Of a stretch of 60,000 nt of DNA, positions 22,118 through 32,999 are shown piece by piece. Under the pieces are notes generated by a model. It searched no databases, was not told the DNA's origin, and saw only the letters and a program-made list of their open reading frames with translations. Source of the DNA: Owenia fusiformis (taxonomy: Eukaryota > Annelida > Polychaeta > Sabellida > Oweniidae); contig CAIIXF020000002.1 in assembly GCA_903813345.2 (NCBI GenBank), positions 5,310,001 to 5,370,000 on the forward strand, written 5' to 3'. Position 1 is the first letter of the stretch. Each line of letters opens with the position of its first letter. A program made the translations under genes and the position numbers.

Positions 22118-25100
22118 TTAAATAAGAAAATTGAACATCAGGAGACTTGGTAACATAAAGGCAAACACTGATATGACGGCTTTGGCAGAGTTTGAAGTGG
22201 AAGACGTATCTTCTAGAGTTACACTGGCTGTGGAAGAACCATACGTGCTGCTGGCAACGCAGGTGAACGTCCCATCTTCTTCGGATGATTTGGGCAAACT
22301 AACGCTCACAAATGGGTCGCCTCGTTTATGTGGCTCGTTGCTAGCCACAACGACATCTTCTGCTGTTCTCCATTCCACTGTTGGAGCGGGGTCTCCAGCT
22401 GCTTTACAAACCCATTGATTGTTATTTTCAGGTACATTTGGCGCTTCAATAACGGGAGACAAACAGGTAAGCTCTGCGGAGTCTAACAGCTTGAACTTGG
22501 TTACCTTGGGGGTCGTGCACATGACGTCATGTTGGATGGACGTACCAAAATCAAATATTGTTGGTTTTTCTTCAAGCAAATCCTTCAGCCATTTTAGTTC
22601 GCAGTTACAGTGCAGAGGATTTTCATGGATGTGAAAATAACCGAACGTGTCTAGAATCGTTCGCCTTAATACAGCATCCATATCGTCTGGTATAGTTTGA
22701 ATGTGGTTGCCGAAAAATTCGAAATATCTTATAGTGGACTCTTCGGGAAACATCGAGCCACTGATTTCTTCAATCTCATTATATTCAAACTCAAGTTTGA
22801 CAATTTTAGGATTATTTTTGAATAAGTTTTGAGGAATCTTTTTCAGTTTGTTTTTAGCCATAGAGAATTGTACAAGATCGGGAAAAGACTCGAGCGTGTC
22901 TTTAATTTCAGTGATGTCGTTTTCACTTAACAGCAAATACCTCAACGTGGAGATATGGGCCAGTTGATCCAGATCTAAGAACGTAATCTTATTCTTCTGT
23001 ACGGATAATATTGATGTCGTTGGTAGGTCGAATCTCGTAAAATCACTATTGCGGATCCCGCAATTGTCCAATTTAAGGTTTGCGGATCTAACATTTTCTA
23101 AAAAGTCTAAATTATCAAGGGGACTATTGCTCAGGTCAAGAGAGAGAAATTCAAATCCAGTGAAGCTGTCCACGGGTAAATCGAGCGACCTGGCGTTATC
23201 GGTCCAAATTAGAGTCTTCATATCCTTGAGAGGGGCTAACGATTCTACAAAGCTTTCGTCTAGATCGCCAGTTATCGCCAGATAGTTAATATGCGAATCT
23301 GCGAACGCATCTTTATCGACGTCAGTTAACTCAGGGTTGTTTTCGATCCATAAGTTTCTCATGTGAGTTAAATCAGCGAAAGCGTTCTTTCCGATACGTT
23401 TCAATTTGTTGTCAGACATGCGCATTGTCGTTAGATTGTGCAGATGAATAAATGCATTCTCCGGTATTTCCTCAATGAGGTTTCCCTGCAGAAGGAGTGT
23501 TTTAAGATGAAATAGCTTACTGAAGGTATTCTGGTGAATATATGTTATCTTATTTCCAGGAAGTCCAAGGAAAGTAACATCGGTAAGACTGTCAAATACG
23601 TCATCTGATACGTCCTGTGTCCCGCAATTGTTCAAACTTAATCTTGTCAAAGATGGGTAGTTATCAAAGTGTGATTTTGTGATATGAGGGATCTCAAAAC
23701 CATCTTGGCATGTAATTATTAAACTTGCTACATCGTCGAGACCTGGTTCTTGCGGCCATTCTTGTAGTCCTTCTCCGCATGTCACTGACTTATATACTTC
23801 GTCGCAAACACATCCGGTCGCGCAATAATCTTCCTCTTGTCCAACTAAAAACACATGTGCCTGAGCTTCACCGACGTCGCTCTTAGCAACACACGTAAAG
23901 GTACCTTTTGGGGCATGCTCCTGAGGGAGATCAATCGAAACGGATTCATCTCCTCGACTTGTCGGATTCATGAACGCAATGACGTCACCATCTGGGTTTA
24001 ACCATTTGACAGCAGGGGCAGGATCACCGATGGCGGTGCATTTCCAATGTGCATTGCCTACTGGATGCGTTATGTGAGTTATACTAGGGGTAGCACAAAC
24101 CATTTCTGACGTCTCCATGTCTTGTATTGGTTTTGATGAAGAGGCACAGACTGTGTCGATGTTTTTAGGGAACCGGGGGTTGTCTAATAGTCCCGGCTTT
24201 TCGTTCAGCAACTGTCGTAACCAACCAAGCTCGCAGTTGCAATGGAGAGGATTGTCGTATATCATGAAGTACGCATCCGTCCTATCTATCATGTTCTTCC
24301 TTAATATGGCGTCCATATCACTCGGAATGGTTTCGATGTTGTTGCTATGAAATTCAAATATGTACAGAGAATTTTCAGTGGGAAACATAGCTCCATTTAA
24401 GTTATCGATGACGTTCTCTTCTAATTCTATTCTTTGGAGCTGTGTGTTTTCTTTAAAAAATCCTTCTGGTAAATGTTGGATTTTATTTCTGGCTGCGGAG
24501 AATCGTTCGAGGCTATGAAGAGGAGATAGTGTACCAGTTATCTCATCTATTAAGTTATCATCGAGATCAATGGAGCGCAAAGATTTCAAATGGGCAATCT
24601 GGGAGGTGTCGAGCTTTGTAATTTTGTTCCTTTCCATGGTTAGGTACGTTATGTTTGGTAAGGTATATGGTAAAAAGTCAAGTGTCGTGTACAGATTCCC
24701 ATCCAGTCGTATCATTTGAGCACTTGTCTTTTCCAGGAAACGATGACTCGTCATTTGATTGCTTCGCAAGTCTAGCGATACAAGATTGCCGAAAGTTTCA
24801 AAGCTGTCAGCTGGTAAAGTAATGGGTCGTTTGTTATGCGTCCAGCGAAGGTTACTCAATTTCGTCAAATGTTTGAGCGGATTTATGAAATCCTCCGTTA
24901 AATCTGTTGCCCCTATTGTCAGAAACGTTATCGAGGAGTCGGCAAAAGCGAGATCATCAACCTCAGCTAGTTCAGGATTGTCCTGGATCCAAAGATTTCG
25001 AAGATCAGGCAAGTCTTTAAAGGCATGTTTCCCGATACGTTTAAGCTTGTTGTTGGTTAGACTAACAGTCCTTAGGTTTTGTAAATGTATGAATGCATTG

Positions 25101-25534
25101 TCCGGAATCTCGGTGATTTCATTTTTAAAAAGCATTAACGTTACCAGGTTTGTTAGTTGAGAAAATGTGTGCTGGTGTATGGATGATAGTTTATTGTACG
25201 AAAGGCTGAGATATGTTACTTCCGTCAAAAGCTCAAACACATCATCGGCGATGTCGAGCAAGCCACATTCCTGGATGTACAAACGGGTCAGGTGCTTGTA
25301 ATTGTCGAAATCTGTTTTGGTCAAATGAGGAATCTGGAACCCATCTTTGCAGGTGATTTGCAGGTTTGTCGGCTCAGCAATCATTCCAGAATCTCGCGGG
25401 AATGCAGTCAGGCCCGTTCCGCATATTACATCTCCCTTTCCCTCATCACACGCACATCCGGTAAAGCATTGAGCAGACGATAACTCCGCGAAGCTAAAGA
25501 GCACCAACGCGATCAAAGGCGCTCTGGAAGCCAT
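22118..25534 (-). CDS. Tandem LRR-Ig-LRR-Ig surface protein, paralog A
   Basis: A 1138-residue protein encoded in one exon. The ATG at 25534 is chosen because it begins a signal peptide (about 1-21, ending LSSA) and follows a splice acceptor by six bases (AG at 25540-25541, exon starting ACAAGATGG); upstream 5' UTR exons are implied. The domains are duplicated. First half: LRRNT (C23, C27, C29, C38), leucine-rich repeats about 80-425, LRRCT (HCNC from 431) and an Ig-like domain about 482-566 (C499, W511, C548). Second half: LRRNT from C571, further LRRs, LRRCT and a second Ig ending near 1108. The last 30 residues are Ser/Asn-rich then hydrophobic with no cytoplasmic tail, as in GPI-anchored proteins. 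AATAAA occurs about 55 nt past the stop (22059-22064). A role in adhesion or recognition is inferred from architecture; no orthologue is claimed. Confidence 0.92.
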   Translation of the reverse strand: MASRAPLIALVLFSFAELSSAQCFTGCACDEGKGDVICGTGLTAFPRDSGMIAEPTNLQITCKDGFQIPHLTKTDFDNYKHLTRLYIQECGLLDIADDVFELLTEVTYLSLSYNKLSSIHQHTFSQLTNLVTLMLFKNEITEIPDNAFIHLQNLRTVSLTNNKLKRIGKHAFKDLPDLRNLWIQDNPELAEVDDLAFADSSITFLTIGATDLTEDFINPLKHLTKLSNLRWTHNKRPITLPADSFETFGNLVSLDLRSNQMTSHRFLEKTSAQMIRLDGNLYTTLDFLPYTLPNITYLTMERNKITKLDTSQIAHLKSLRSIDLDDNLIDEITGTLSPLHSLERFSAARNKIQHLPEGFFKENTQLQRIELEENVIDNLNGAMFPTENSLYIFEFHSNNIETIPSDMDAILRKNMIDRTDAYFMIYDNPLHCNCELGWLRQLLNEKPGLLDNPRFPKNIDTVCASSSKPIQDMETSEMVCATPSITHITHPVGNAHWKCTAIGDPAPAVKWLNPDGDVIAFMNPTSRGDESVSIDLPQEHAPKGTFTCVAKSDVGEAQAHVFLVGQEEDYCATGCVCDEVYKSVTCGEGLQEWPQEPGLDDVASLIITCQDGFEIPHITKSHFDNYPSLTRLSLNNCGTQDVSDDVFDSLTDVTFLGLPGNKITYIHQNTFSKLFHLKTLLLQGNLIEEIPENAFIHLHNLTTMRMSDNKLKRIGKNAFADLTHMRNLWIENNPELTDVDKDAFADSHINYLAITGDLDESFVESLAPLKDMKTLIWTDNARSLDLPVDSFTGFEFLSLDLSNSPLDNLDFLENVRSANLKLDNCGIRNSDFTRFDLPTTSILSVQKNKITFLDLDQLAHISTLRYLLLSENDITEIKDTLESFPDLVQFSMAKNKLKKIPQNLFKNNPKIVKLEFEYNEIEEISGSMFPEESTIRYFEFFGNHIQTIPDDMDAVLRRTILDTFGYFHIHENPLHCNCELKWLKDLLEEKPTIFDFGTSIQHDVMCTTPKVTKFKLLDSAELTCLSPVIEAPNVPENNNQWVCKAAGDPAPTVEWRTAEDVVVASNEPHKRGDPFVSVSLPKSSEEDGTFTCVASSTYGSSTASVTLEDTSSTSNSAKAVISVFAFMLPSLLMFNFLI

Positions 25535-27849
25535 CTTGTCTGAAAATAGCAAAGCAATGGCATATTATCAAATGTTTGATGCGAGAAAAAAATATCCATA
25601 GTTATATCATATATCCTTGTAAAATATTTACACCTTGCGATATATAACTTACTTTTTTCACCAATGTAACATAAAGTCGTTGATGGGAGTGGCTCGGTGA
25701 AGCAACTATCGGGGGCTATACAATCACAAATCTTTATAACCCTAGTATGGACAATGAATCAGTGTCAATCAGGTTAAATCACGTACAAACGACCTGAAAC
25801 AGCCATATAATCGCATAAAAATATGAGTACTGCAATAATTTGCAATTATTATTGCGCTATTTCTGCTAATAAACAAGGCCATGCATCTTCAGAATATGCA
25901 TACCACTATGGTATAAAAATGTCAATGGTTATATTATAGTTGTTTTATTCATTTCAATCTAATTTCACGACAATAATTCAAATTTTGACAAATCATAAAT
26001 TCGATATATTTTTGGCATTAAATTGTCATAAACCAAGTATTTTTCTCATTGTTTAAATTTATAGCTCATGTACCGGGTAGATATATCGTAAAAACAGAAA
26101 AACTCATTAAAAAGAGCACTTGAACAGACTTAAAAATTACAACTTTTTGGTACTCAAGCAATTTTTCAATGTTGACACAATTGTGCAAAATTATATGTCA
26201 AGCGTTCTGCAACTAAAAGTTCGATAAACTCTACACGAGTATAAACTGTTTCGAACCCGGGTTAAACAATCATGGCTAGCTACCGTATACATGTAGGCTA
26301 TTCGAACAAGATTGATCATGGTTTCATACATCGGATCAAATGTGAACCCTTTTCAGTCACAGAAAAAACAATTTGAAATTTATGTGTTCCTTTTAATGAT
26401 TTATAAGCTTTTAATTGGTACCAATTTTATCAAATGTAACGTTCTTACACACTTTATAAGGGAAGGTAACTTGGATTTTGGTTTTACAGATGAAACAACT
26501 GATATGGGGTGATGCGGTAACGTTATGGGAGTTTATAATGGAGAGCTATGATGTCAAGTTACCGTGTATTGAGAACTAATATGACCGTTACCATATCTTA
26601 CATTTCCAGTTACCTTTCCTTAAGCGATGGAAGATATCGTTGAACTGTGGCGCCTACGCATGATAAATGAACAAAGTATCATATTCCATAGTTCCCATGT
26701 CATGTAAGTCTGATTTGGTTCAAATATCAAAGCATTACGTCAACTCTAAAGTAGTTTAATTCAATGAGAACTAAAAATATAGGAAATATCGTCCGCCATC
26801 TTTGATGCAAAGGTGACGGCTGTTACTTTCGCTTGATACTGACCAGTGATTATGCAAAGGGGCATTTTCGTACTACAGAGGCATTAAAGCTGAGCCTCTC
26901 TTGAGAAAGCCATCGTGGGTTGTTCAGAAGTACCTAAAGTGATATTTTGAGCTCTTTGAGAAATTTTGGTGACCAAAAGTAGACTAAAAACAATTGATAG
27001 CATATTTCCCCATGGATGACTTGATGTGACTGGTTTTCGATGTAAATATACAGGGTGTCAAGAATTCATTACACAGTGACAAACAGAGTGACCAACTTTA
27101 GATTTTAGGGGCGTGGCCATAATCTCAAAATATTTGAGGCAAAATTGTGAATGTGAGGCAAAATGAGGCACGTGTACTTATGTATACTCACCCCGGGATA
27201 CTCACGCGGGTCCAACTATACACGAAAATAAGCGTTCGGCCTACCAGGTGTTGGAAAACAAGGGTTGTGAGTCTCATACTGCATCGTTTTTCTTCAAACT
27301 TGCTTCATACAAAGCAAAACAATTCCTTCATCATGAGTAGTCGCAGTATCCTCAATCGGACGTTTCCGAAATGTAAAGTAGTGATACATGTATGGCTCAC
27401 CGTTCGCCACTTCGCGGCATTTTCTGGACATTTAGTTTTTTGTATTTGGTGTGATGGGGGGGGGGGGGTTACCTTGCTGTAAAACTACATCTTTTGCCCA
27501 CCACCGCAAGGCCTAAGAGTGACAGCTCCATAAAATTTAAGGTGTTTTTCCCAATCCCATTTTCAAGTACAAGGGTGTATCAAGGATCGAAAATCGGCAA
27601 ACCTTAAATAGGCGAGGCAGATATGAGTGGTTATAATCAGACTTTATTTTCAGTGTCACAAGAAAAAAATCGGAATTAATATTTTTCTGTAAAATTATGA
27701 TGACACATTTGTTTAACCTCCCTCCTCGCTATGCCCATTAAGAAAGAAATTAATATCGCTTGTGAAATATACAGGGTAGGCCAGAAAACCAATACCCAAG
27801 TTTAAGGATGAATATCATATAATATAACGTTAAACCATGCCATGTTTTA

Positions 27850-28325
27850 TATACCATTTTAAAGATAAATCATTTCCTAAACAATATGACACAATCTGAT
27901 TGAAAAAACAATGTTTTCCTGTGAAGTTAGAGGCTAAAATTGACACCAGGGTTGTCATGAGCGACCAAAAAATTATTCACTGCGGATTTCCAAATTGTAG
28001 AAATGGAGGGAAATTTGAAACTTAGGCACCTTCGAAATATATACACTTAGACACGTTTAGTGCAAAATTCACCAATAATATGTATATCTTTTTCATTAAT
28101 TATCAATTGTGTATTACTCTTGAATAAATTTATGATGATTCAGTCAAGCATATTGAGTGCAGCTGTGATTGCAGTATGGAGGGAAATTTGGGAATTTTCG
28201 TTTTTTGATTTTTGGTCGCTCATGGTACCCCTGTTGTCAATTTTGGCCTCTAACTCCACAAGAAAACAAAGTCTTTTTAATTGGACGGTGTCATATTGTT
28301 AGGAAATTGTTTAAAAGGGTATAAA
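27850..28325. repeat. Foldback element with about 120-bp inverted arms
   Basis: The left arm contains CCTAAACAATATGACAC, AGTTAGAGGCTAAAATTGAC and ATGAGCGACCAAAAA. The right arm contains these in reverse complement and reverse order (TTTTTGGTCGCTCATG, GTCAATTTTGGCCTCTAACT, GTGTCATATTGTTAGG). The arms flank a spacer of about 220 bp. No coding capacity; probably a MITE. Confidence 0.75.
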
Positions 28326-29074
28326 GGGTTTGTACTGGGATGTTTCAGGTACAGGAGTTGTCCAGAGGGAAATGTGCTCATCTCCCGAATGACTACAAGA
28401 CCTGGCCGTACAATGGAAAGGGATGTCTATCTCTGATAGTATTTAACATTACACCCAAATCCCTTAATTACAAACAGTACGTAAAAATCTACATTTATAT
28501 TCATAAATCCTTTATTGGAATGCTATCATTGGTCGACTATCACATTATACATAAAGTTCACAAATCGACTTCTCCAGCATAACCAAACTAGTTTAAACAA
28601 TATAAAGCCAAAGAGAATGAAACCAAATCAAGCAAGCATGCAATCGTCAACAAAGAAAGTATCTACATAGATCTTGGTGGTATACTGGTACATGTACGCT
28701 TTTTAGTCATCATATATTGTATTGTATTTTGTTTACCACCAATGAAGGTGAGCAATGCCTCTTGGGTATATCCCGTATACATATACGGTCGTAATTAACG
28801 TAATTAGCCAGGAAGATAGACCCAGATACATGTATATATTCCATAGCAAAATATGTTCGCTTATAATGAAATGTGAACATAAGTAGTATAAAAAGCGAGG
28901 ATTATAATTCAACTCAGAAATAAAAATTGAGACATAGTAAAATAAAAAGTTATGTTAACGCCCATTTGGAATAAAATGAGTCAATATTGAAAGCAAGTAT
29001 TAGTGTGTTTATATATCATCTTTTATACTTCTCCTATTCCAAGTAATTTCATATCGTGTTAATAAATATGTATA

Positions 29075-29391
29075 CTGTACGCCCGGTATTTTTCGCGTGC
29101 GATTTAGTTTCGCGCTTTTCGCGACTGTGTTAAAATCGGCGAAAATTAATCGTCGCGAATTTCGCCAATTAAAGGCTGAGGTGTAACATGCCGTTGACTA
29201 AGACCTAGAAATTGTAAATCTTATCAAAATGTGACATTGGGTAGGTCTTATTACTGTAGATAAGGTAAATTAGTTTACAGATCTTGAGGATCCAGAGAAT
29301 AATGGAATTTAAAACTTTGAAATCCGCGAAATTTAATGGTATTTCTCAAAATTCGCGAAATTAAAACTCGCGGAAAATACTGGGCGTACAG
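29075..29391. mobile_element. TA-flanked MITE with CTGTACGCC ends
   Basis: The left end CTGTACGCCCGGTATTTTTC and the right end GAAAATACTGGGCGTACAG are inverted copies with TA on both sides, typical of Tc1/mariner-type insertions. The interior has several CGCGAAATT inverted motifs and no coding capacity. It sits about 110 bp beyond the stop codon of paralog B. Confidence 0.75.
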
Positions 29392-29500
29392 TAAATCATT
29401 TTAATTTTACAATACAATGTGATACGAATGGAATACAAAACAAAAGAATACACCACAATACAATACAAAAAAACATAACATATAGTATTATATCTTCTGT

Positions 29501-32500
29501 TTAAATGATCAGTAATAATGACAGACATGAAAAAAGAATGATAGACATAGATGCAAAAACTGTTGTAGAATCTGATGAACTGTCTGTTATGACAACGCTG
29601 GCCGTTGAAGATCCGTATGAGCTACGAGCCGTACAAGTTAGCGTTCCAGGTTCTTCGGAAGACTTGGGTAGGCTAACACTCACACTAGGGTCACTCCTCG
29701 TATGGGGTTCAGTCTTTGCTACCACAACACCTGCGGCTGTTTTCCACTCCACAGTTGGGGCGGGGTCACCTGATGCTTTACACAACCACTGGTCGCCATT
29801 TTCGGGAACTTTTGGCGCTTCGATGACGGGAGACGAGCACTCGAGGCCCCTTGCGTCCATCTCTTTAAACTTAGTAACTTTGGGCGTCGTACAGAGAACA
29901 TCGTATTGAATGGACGTCATATAATCAAGTATGGTTGGCTTTTCCTCGAGGAGATCTTTCAGCCATCTGAGTTCGCAGTTGCAATGAAGAGGGTTCTCGT
30001 GGATATGGAAATAACCGGAATCAAGAATTCCTTGTCGGACAATAGGTTCCATATCATCTGGTATAGTTTGGAGGTGGTTGCTGAACAATTCTAAAAACCT
30101 CACAGAAGTGTCATCGGGAAACATAGACCCACTTATAGTTTCGATTTCATTATTGTCAAACTCAAATTTAATAATTTTTGGGTTCTTTTTGAATAAATCT
30201 TGAGGGATTTCTTTCAGTTGATTTTTCGCAATCGAGAACTGTAAGAGTTCGGATAGGGGTTCCAATGTGCCCTTAACTTCAGTGATAGCATTGTAACTTA
30301 AATACAAGTAGTTCAGCGTAGTGATATGGTCCAATTGATTAAGATCTACAGAGGTGATTTGGTTGTTCTGAACGGACAAGAATGTTGTTGTTGGTAGATC
30401 GTATTGCGTAAAGTCAATGCTACTTATACCACAGTTATCAAGGCGTAATACTCCGGCTTTCAAATTCTCGAGAAAGTCGAGATTTTCAAGCTGGTTATTG
30501 CTTAAGTCGAGGGACTGAAAATCAAAGCCAACAAAACTGTCAGCAGGCAGATTGATCGCCCTTGCGTTGTTCTTCCATTGTAGAGTGTTCATATCTTTAA
30601 GAGGGGCAAGCGAGTCAATAAACCCTTCATCAAGGTCACCATCTATGGACAAATTGTCAATATGTGAATCTGTGAATGCATCGTCGTCAACATCAGATAG
30701 TTCAGGATTTCCCTCGATCCAAAGGTTTTTCAGTTGCGTTAAATCTGCAAAAGCGTTCTTGCCAATTTTTTTCAATTTATTGTCGGACATACGCATTGTT
30801 GTCAATTCTCGCAGATGGATGAATGCATTATCTGGGATTTCTTCAATAAGGTTCCCCTGTAGTAAAAGGGTCTTAAGTTTGGTGAGCTTACTGAAGGTAT
30901 TCTGGTGAACATATGTAATTTTATTTCCAGGGAGCCCAAGAAAAGTAACCTCAGTAAGAAGGTTAAATACGTCATCAGAAATGTCTTGTGTTCCGCAATT
31001 ATTCAAACTCAATCGTGTCAGAGAGGGATAATTGTCAAAGTTCGATGTTGTGACATGGGGGATCTCGAAACCGTCGTTGCAGGAAATAACTAAACTTTTC
31101 ACACCCTCGAGACCAGAATCCTGGGGCCAAGCAGTGAGTCCCGTCCCGCAACTGACTGATTTCCCAATTTCATCACAATTACAGCCAGTTGGGCATACAT
31201 CATTTTCTTGTCCCATCAAATACACTTGGGCTTTTGCTTCTCCAACATCACTCTTAGCGACGCATGTAAACGTACCCACTGGAACATGCTCTTGTGGTAA
31301 ATCAACTGAGACAGCGGCAGCACCTCGACTGGTAGGATTATTAAATGCAATGACGTCACCATCTGGGTTCAACCATTCAACAGCAGGCGCAGGATCGCCG
31401 ATGGCGGTGCATTTCCAGGGCTCATTTCCAACTGGATGCGTCATGTGACTAATGCTAGGTGTCGTACACACCATGTCTGCAGATTCCATGTCTTTGATTG
31501 GCTTTGATGACGAAGCGCATATCGTTTCAATATTTCTTGGGAAGGGGTGCTCCAAAATACTTGGTTTCTCATTCACTAATTGCTTCAACCATTTCATCTC
31601 GCAGTTACAGTGAAGGGGATTATTGTATAGCAAGATATACCCCGAGTTACTTGTGAGAACATTCCCTCTGAGTATGGGCTCCATGTCATCTGAAATTCTT
31701 TCGATGCGATTGTCATTGAACTCAAGCGAGGTAAGAGAGTTTTGCACAGGAAACATTGCTCCATTCAAATTATCGATTAGATTTTCTTCTAATTCAATTT
31801 TCTGTAGCTGTGTATTTTCTTTGAAGAATCCTTCTGGCAAATGCTGTATTCTGTTCCGACCTGCCGCGAATCTAACAAGGTTTGTTAGAGACGAGAGAGT
31901 ACCGGTGACTTCATCGATCAAATTGTCGTCTAACTCTAGGTACATCAATGTTTTCAAATGTCCAATTTTAGACGCATCAAGTGTCGATATTTTGTTTCTG
32001 CTTATCCCGAGGTAGGTTGTATTTGGTAGAGTGTACGGCAAAAAGTCAATGGAAGTGTAAAGGTTATCGTGTAGTCGAACAGTGCGAGCACGTGTCTTTT
32101 CCAGAAAACGATGACTCGACATTTGATTGCCACTTAAGTCCAAACTTGTTAGATCAAAACTTTCAAAGCTGTCGACAGGTAGATTAATCGGCCGTTTATT
32201 TAAATTCCAACGTAGATTTTTCAAGCCAGTTAAATGCTTCAGTGGTGTGATGAAATCCTCGGACAAATCTGCGCCACCTATCGTAAGATACTCTATAGAA
32301 GAGCTAGCAAAAGCCAGTTTGTCAACCTCAGTGAGCTCGGGATTACCTTCAATCCAAAGATTTTGGAGGGAAGGTATGTCTTCGAATGCATGTTTACCGA
32401 TACGTTTAAGCTTGTTGTCTGATATACGGACGGTCTTCAGGTTAGTAAGGTGTATAAAGGCGTTATCGGGAATCTCCGTTAATTCATTCTGGTGGAGCAA

Positions 32501-32899
32501 CAACGTTGTGAGTTGGGTAAGTTTCGAAAATGTGTGTTGGTGAATTGATGATAGCTTGTTGTTTCCAAGTCCGAGAAAAATTACTTCTGTTAGACTGTCG
32601 AACACATCGTCAGCAATGTCTTGTAAACCACAGCCAAGAAGCTCTAATCGGGTTAAATGGATATAATTGTCCAAATCGCTTTTCTTCAGACTAGGAATCT
32701 CGAATCCATCTTGGCATTTGATTTGAAGTCTTGTCGGTTCTGCGATCAATCCAGATGTGTACGGGAAAGATGTCAGGTCCTTTCCACATAGGACTTCTCT
32801 CGTTTCCTCGTTACAGTAACATCCGGTGAAACATTGCGCAGACGATAGGTGAACACACGTCATCAGCACGAGCGCCAACGGCAAAAGCAACTTCGCCAT
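29501..32899 (-). CDS. Tandem LRR-Ig-LRR-Ig surface protein, paralog B
   Basis: A 1132-residue protein homologous along its whole length to the product of 22118-25534, with the same order: signal peptide (MAKLLLPLALVLMTCVHLSSA), LRRNT-LRR-LRRCT-Ig, then the same set again, and a short hydrophobic C-terminus suggesting a GPI anchor. The ATG at 32899 is preferred over an upstream in-frame ATG at 33061. It starts the signal peptide and is preceded by a splice acceptor (AG at 32905-32906, exon starting ACAAAATGG), exactly as in paralog A. The upstream residues therefore look like intron. The coding part is a single exon. Same strand and about 7.4 kb spacing indicate tandem duplication that kept the 5' UTR intron. 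Ligand and role are unknown. Confidence 0.92.
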   Translation of the reverse strand: MAKLLLPLALVLMTCVHLSSAQCFTGCYCNEETREVLCGKDLTSFPYTSGLIAEPTRLQIKCQDGFEIPSLKKSDLDNYIHLTRLELLGCGLQDIADDVFDSLTEVIFLGLGNNKLSSIHQHTFSKLTQLTTLLLHQNELTEIPDNAFIHLTNLKTVRISDNKLKRIGKHAFEDIPSLQNLWIEGNPELTEVDKLAFASSSIEYLTIGGADLSEDFITPLKHLTGLKNLRWNLNKRPINLPVDSFESFDLTSLDLSGNQMSSHRFLEKTRARTVRLHDNLYTSIDFLPYTLPNTTYLGISRNKISTLDASKIGHLKTLMYLELDDNLIDEVTGTLSSLTNLVRFAAGRNRIQHLPEGFFKENTQLQKIELEENLIDNLNGAMFPVQNSLTSLEFNDNRIERISDDMEPILRGNVLTSNSGYILLYNNPLHCNCEMKWLKQLVNEKPSILEHPFPRNIETICASSSKPIKDMESADMVCTTPSISHMTHPVGNEPWKCTAIGDPAPAVEWLNPDGDVIAFNNPTSRGAAAVSVDLPQEHVPVGTFTCVAKSDVGEAKAQVYLMGQENDVCPTGCNCDEIGKSVSCGTGLTAWPQDSGLEGVKSLVISCNDGFEIPHVTTSNFDNYPSLTRLSLNNCGTQDISDDVFNLLTEVTFLGLPGNKITYVHQNTFSKLTKLKTLLLQGNLIEEIPDNAFIHLRELTTMRMSDNKLKKIGKNAFADLTQLKNLWIEGNPELSDVDDDAFTDSHIDNLSIDGDLDEGFIDSLAPLKDMNTLQWKNNARAINLPADSFVGFDFQSLDLSNNQLENLDFLENLKAGVLRLDNCGISSIDFTQYDLPTTTFLSVQNNQITSVDLNQLDHITTLNYLYLSYNAITEVKGTLEPLSELLQFSIAKNQLKEIPQDLFKKNPKIIKFEFDNNEIETISGSMFPDDTSVRFLELFSNHLQTIPDDMEPIVRQGILDSGYFHIHENPLHCNCELRWLKDLLEEKPTILDYMTSIQYDVLCTTPKVTKFKEMDARGLECSSPVIEAPKVPENGDQWLCKASGDPAPTVEWKTAAGVVVAKTEPHTRSDPSVSVSLPKSSEEPGTLTCTARSSYGSSTASVVITDSSSDSTTVFASMSIILFSCLSLLLII

Positions 32900-32999
32900 T
32901 TTGTCTGAAAGATATTGGATGATTTTGAGAAACAATGTTAAGAAATGTAGGCTACATTCAATTGTTTTGTAGAATTTATTTTTGGATAGAACCTCGTAT

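Larger units (their letters stand above)
25542..29500. other. Intergenic region between LRR-Ig paralogs
   Basis: About 4 kb upstream of paralog A and downstream of paralog B. It must contain the promoter and 5' UTR exon of paralog A, but no core promoter could be recognised. It holds a foldback repeat (27850-28325) and a TA-flanked MITE (29075-29391). A possible ATTAAA poly(A) signal for paralog B lies at 29400-29405 on the minus strand. Confidence 0.55.

Noticed and set aside
27147-27482. 111-codon open frame on the plus strand
   Set aside because: No domain, no splice signals noticed, and it ends in a G-run; probably chance.
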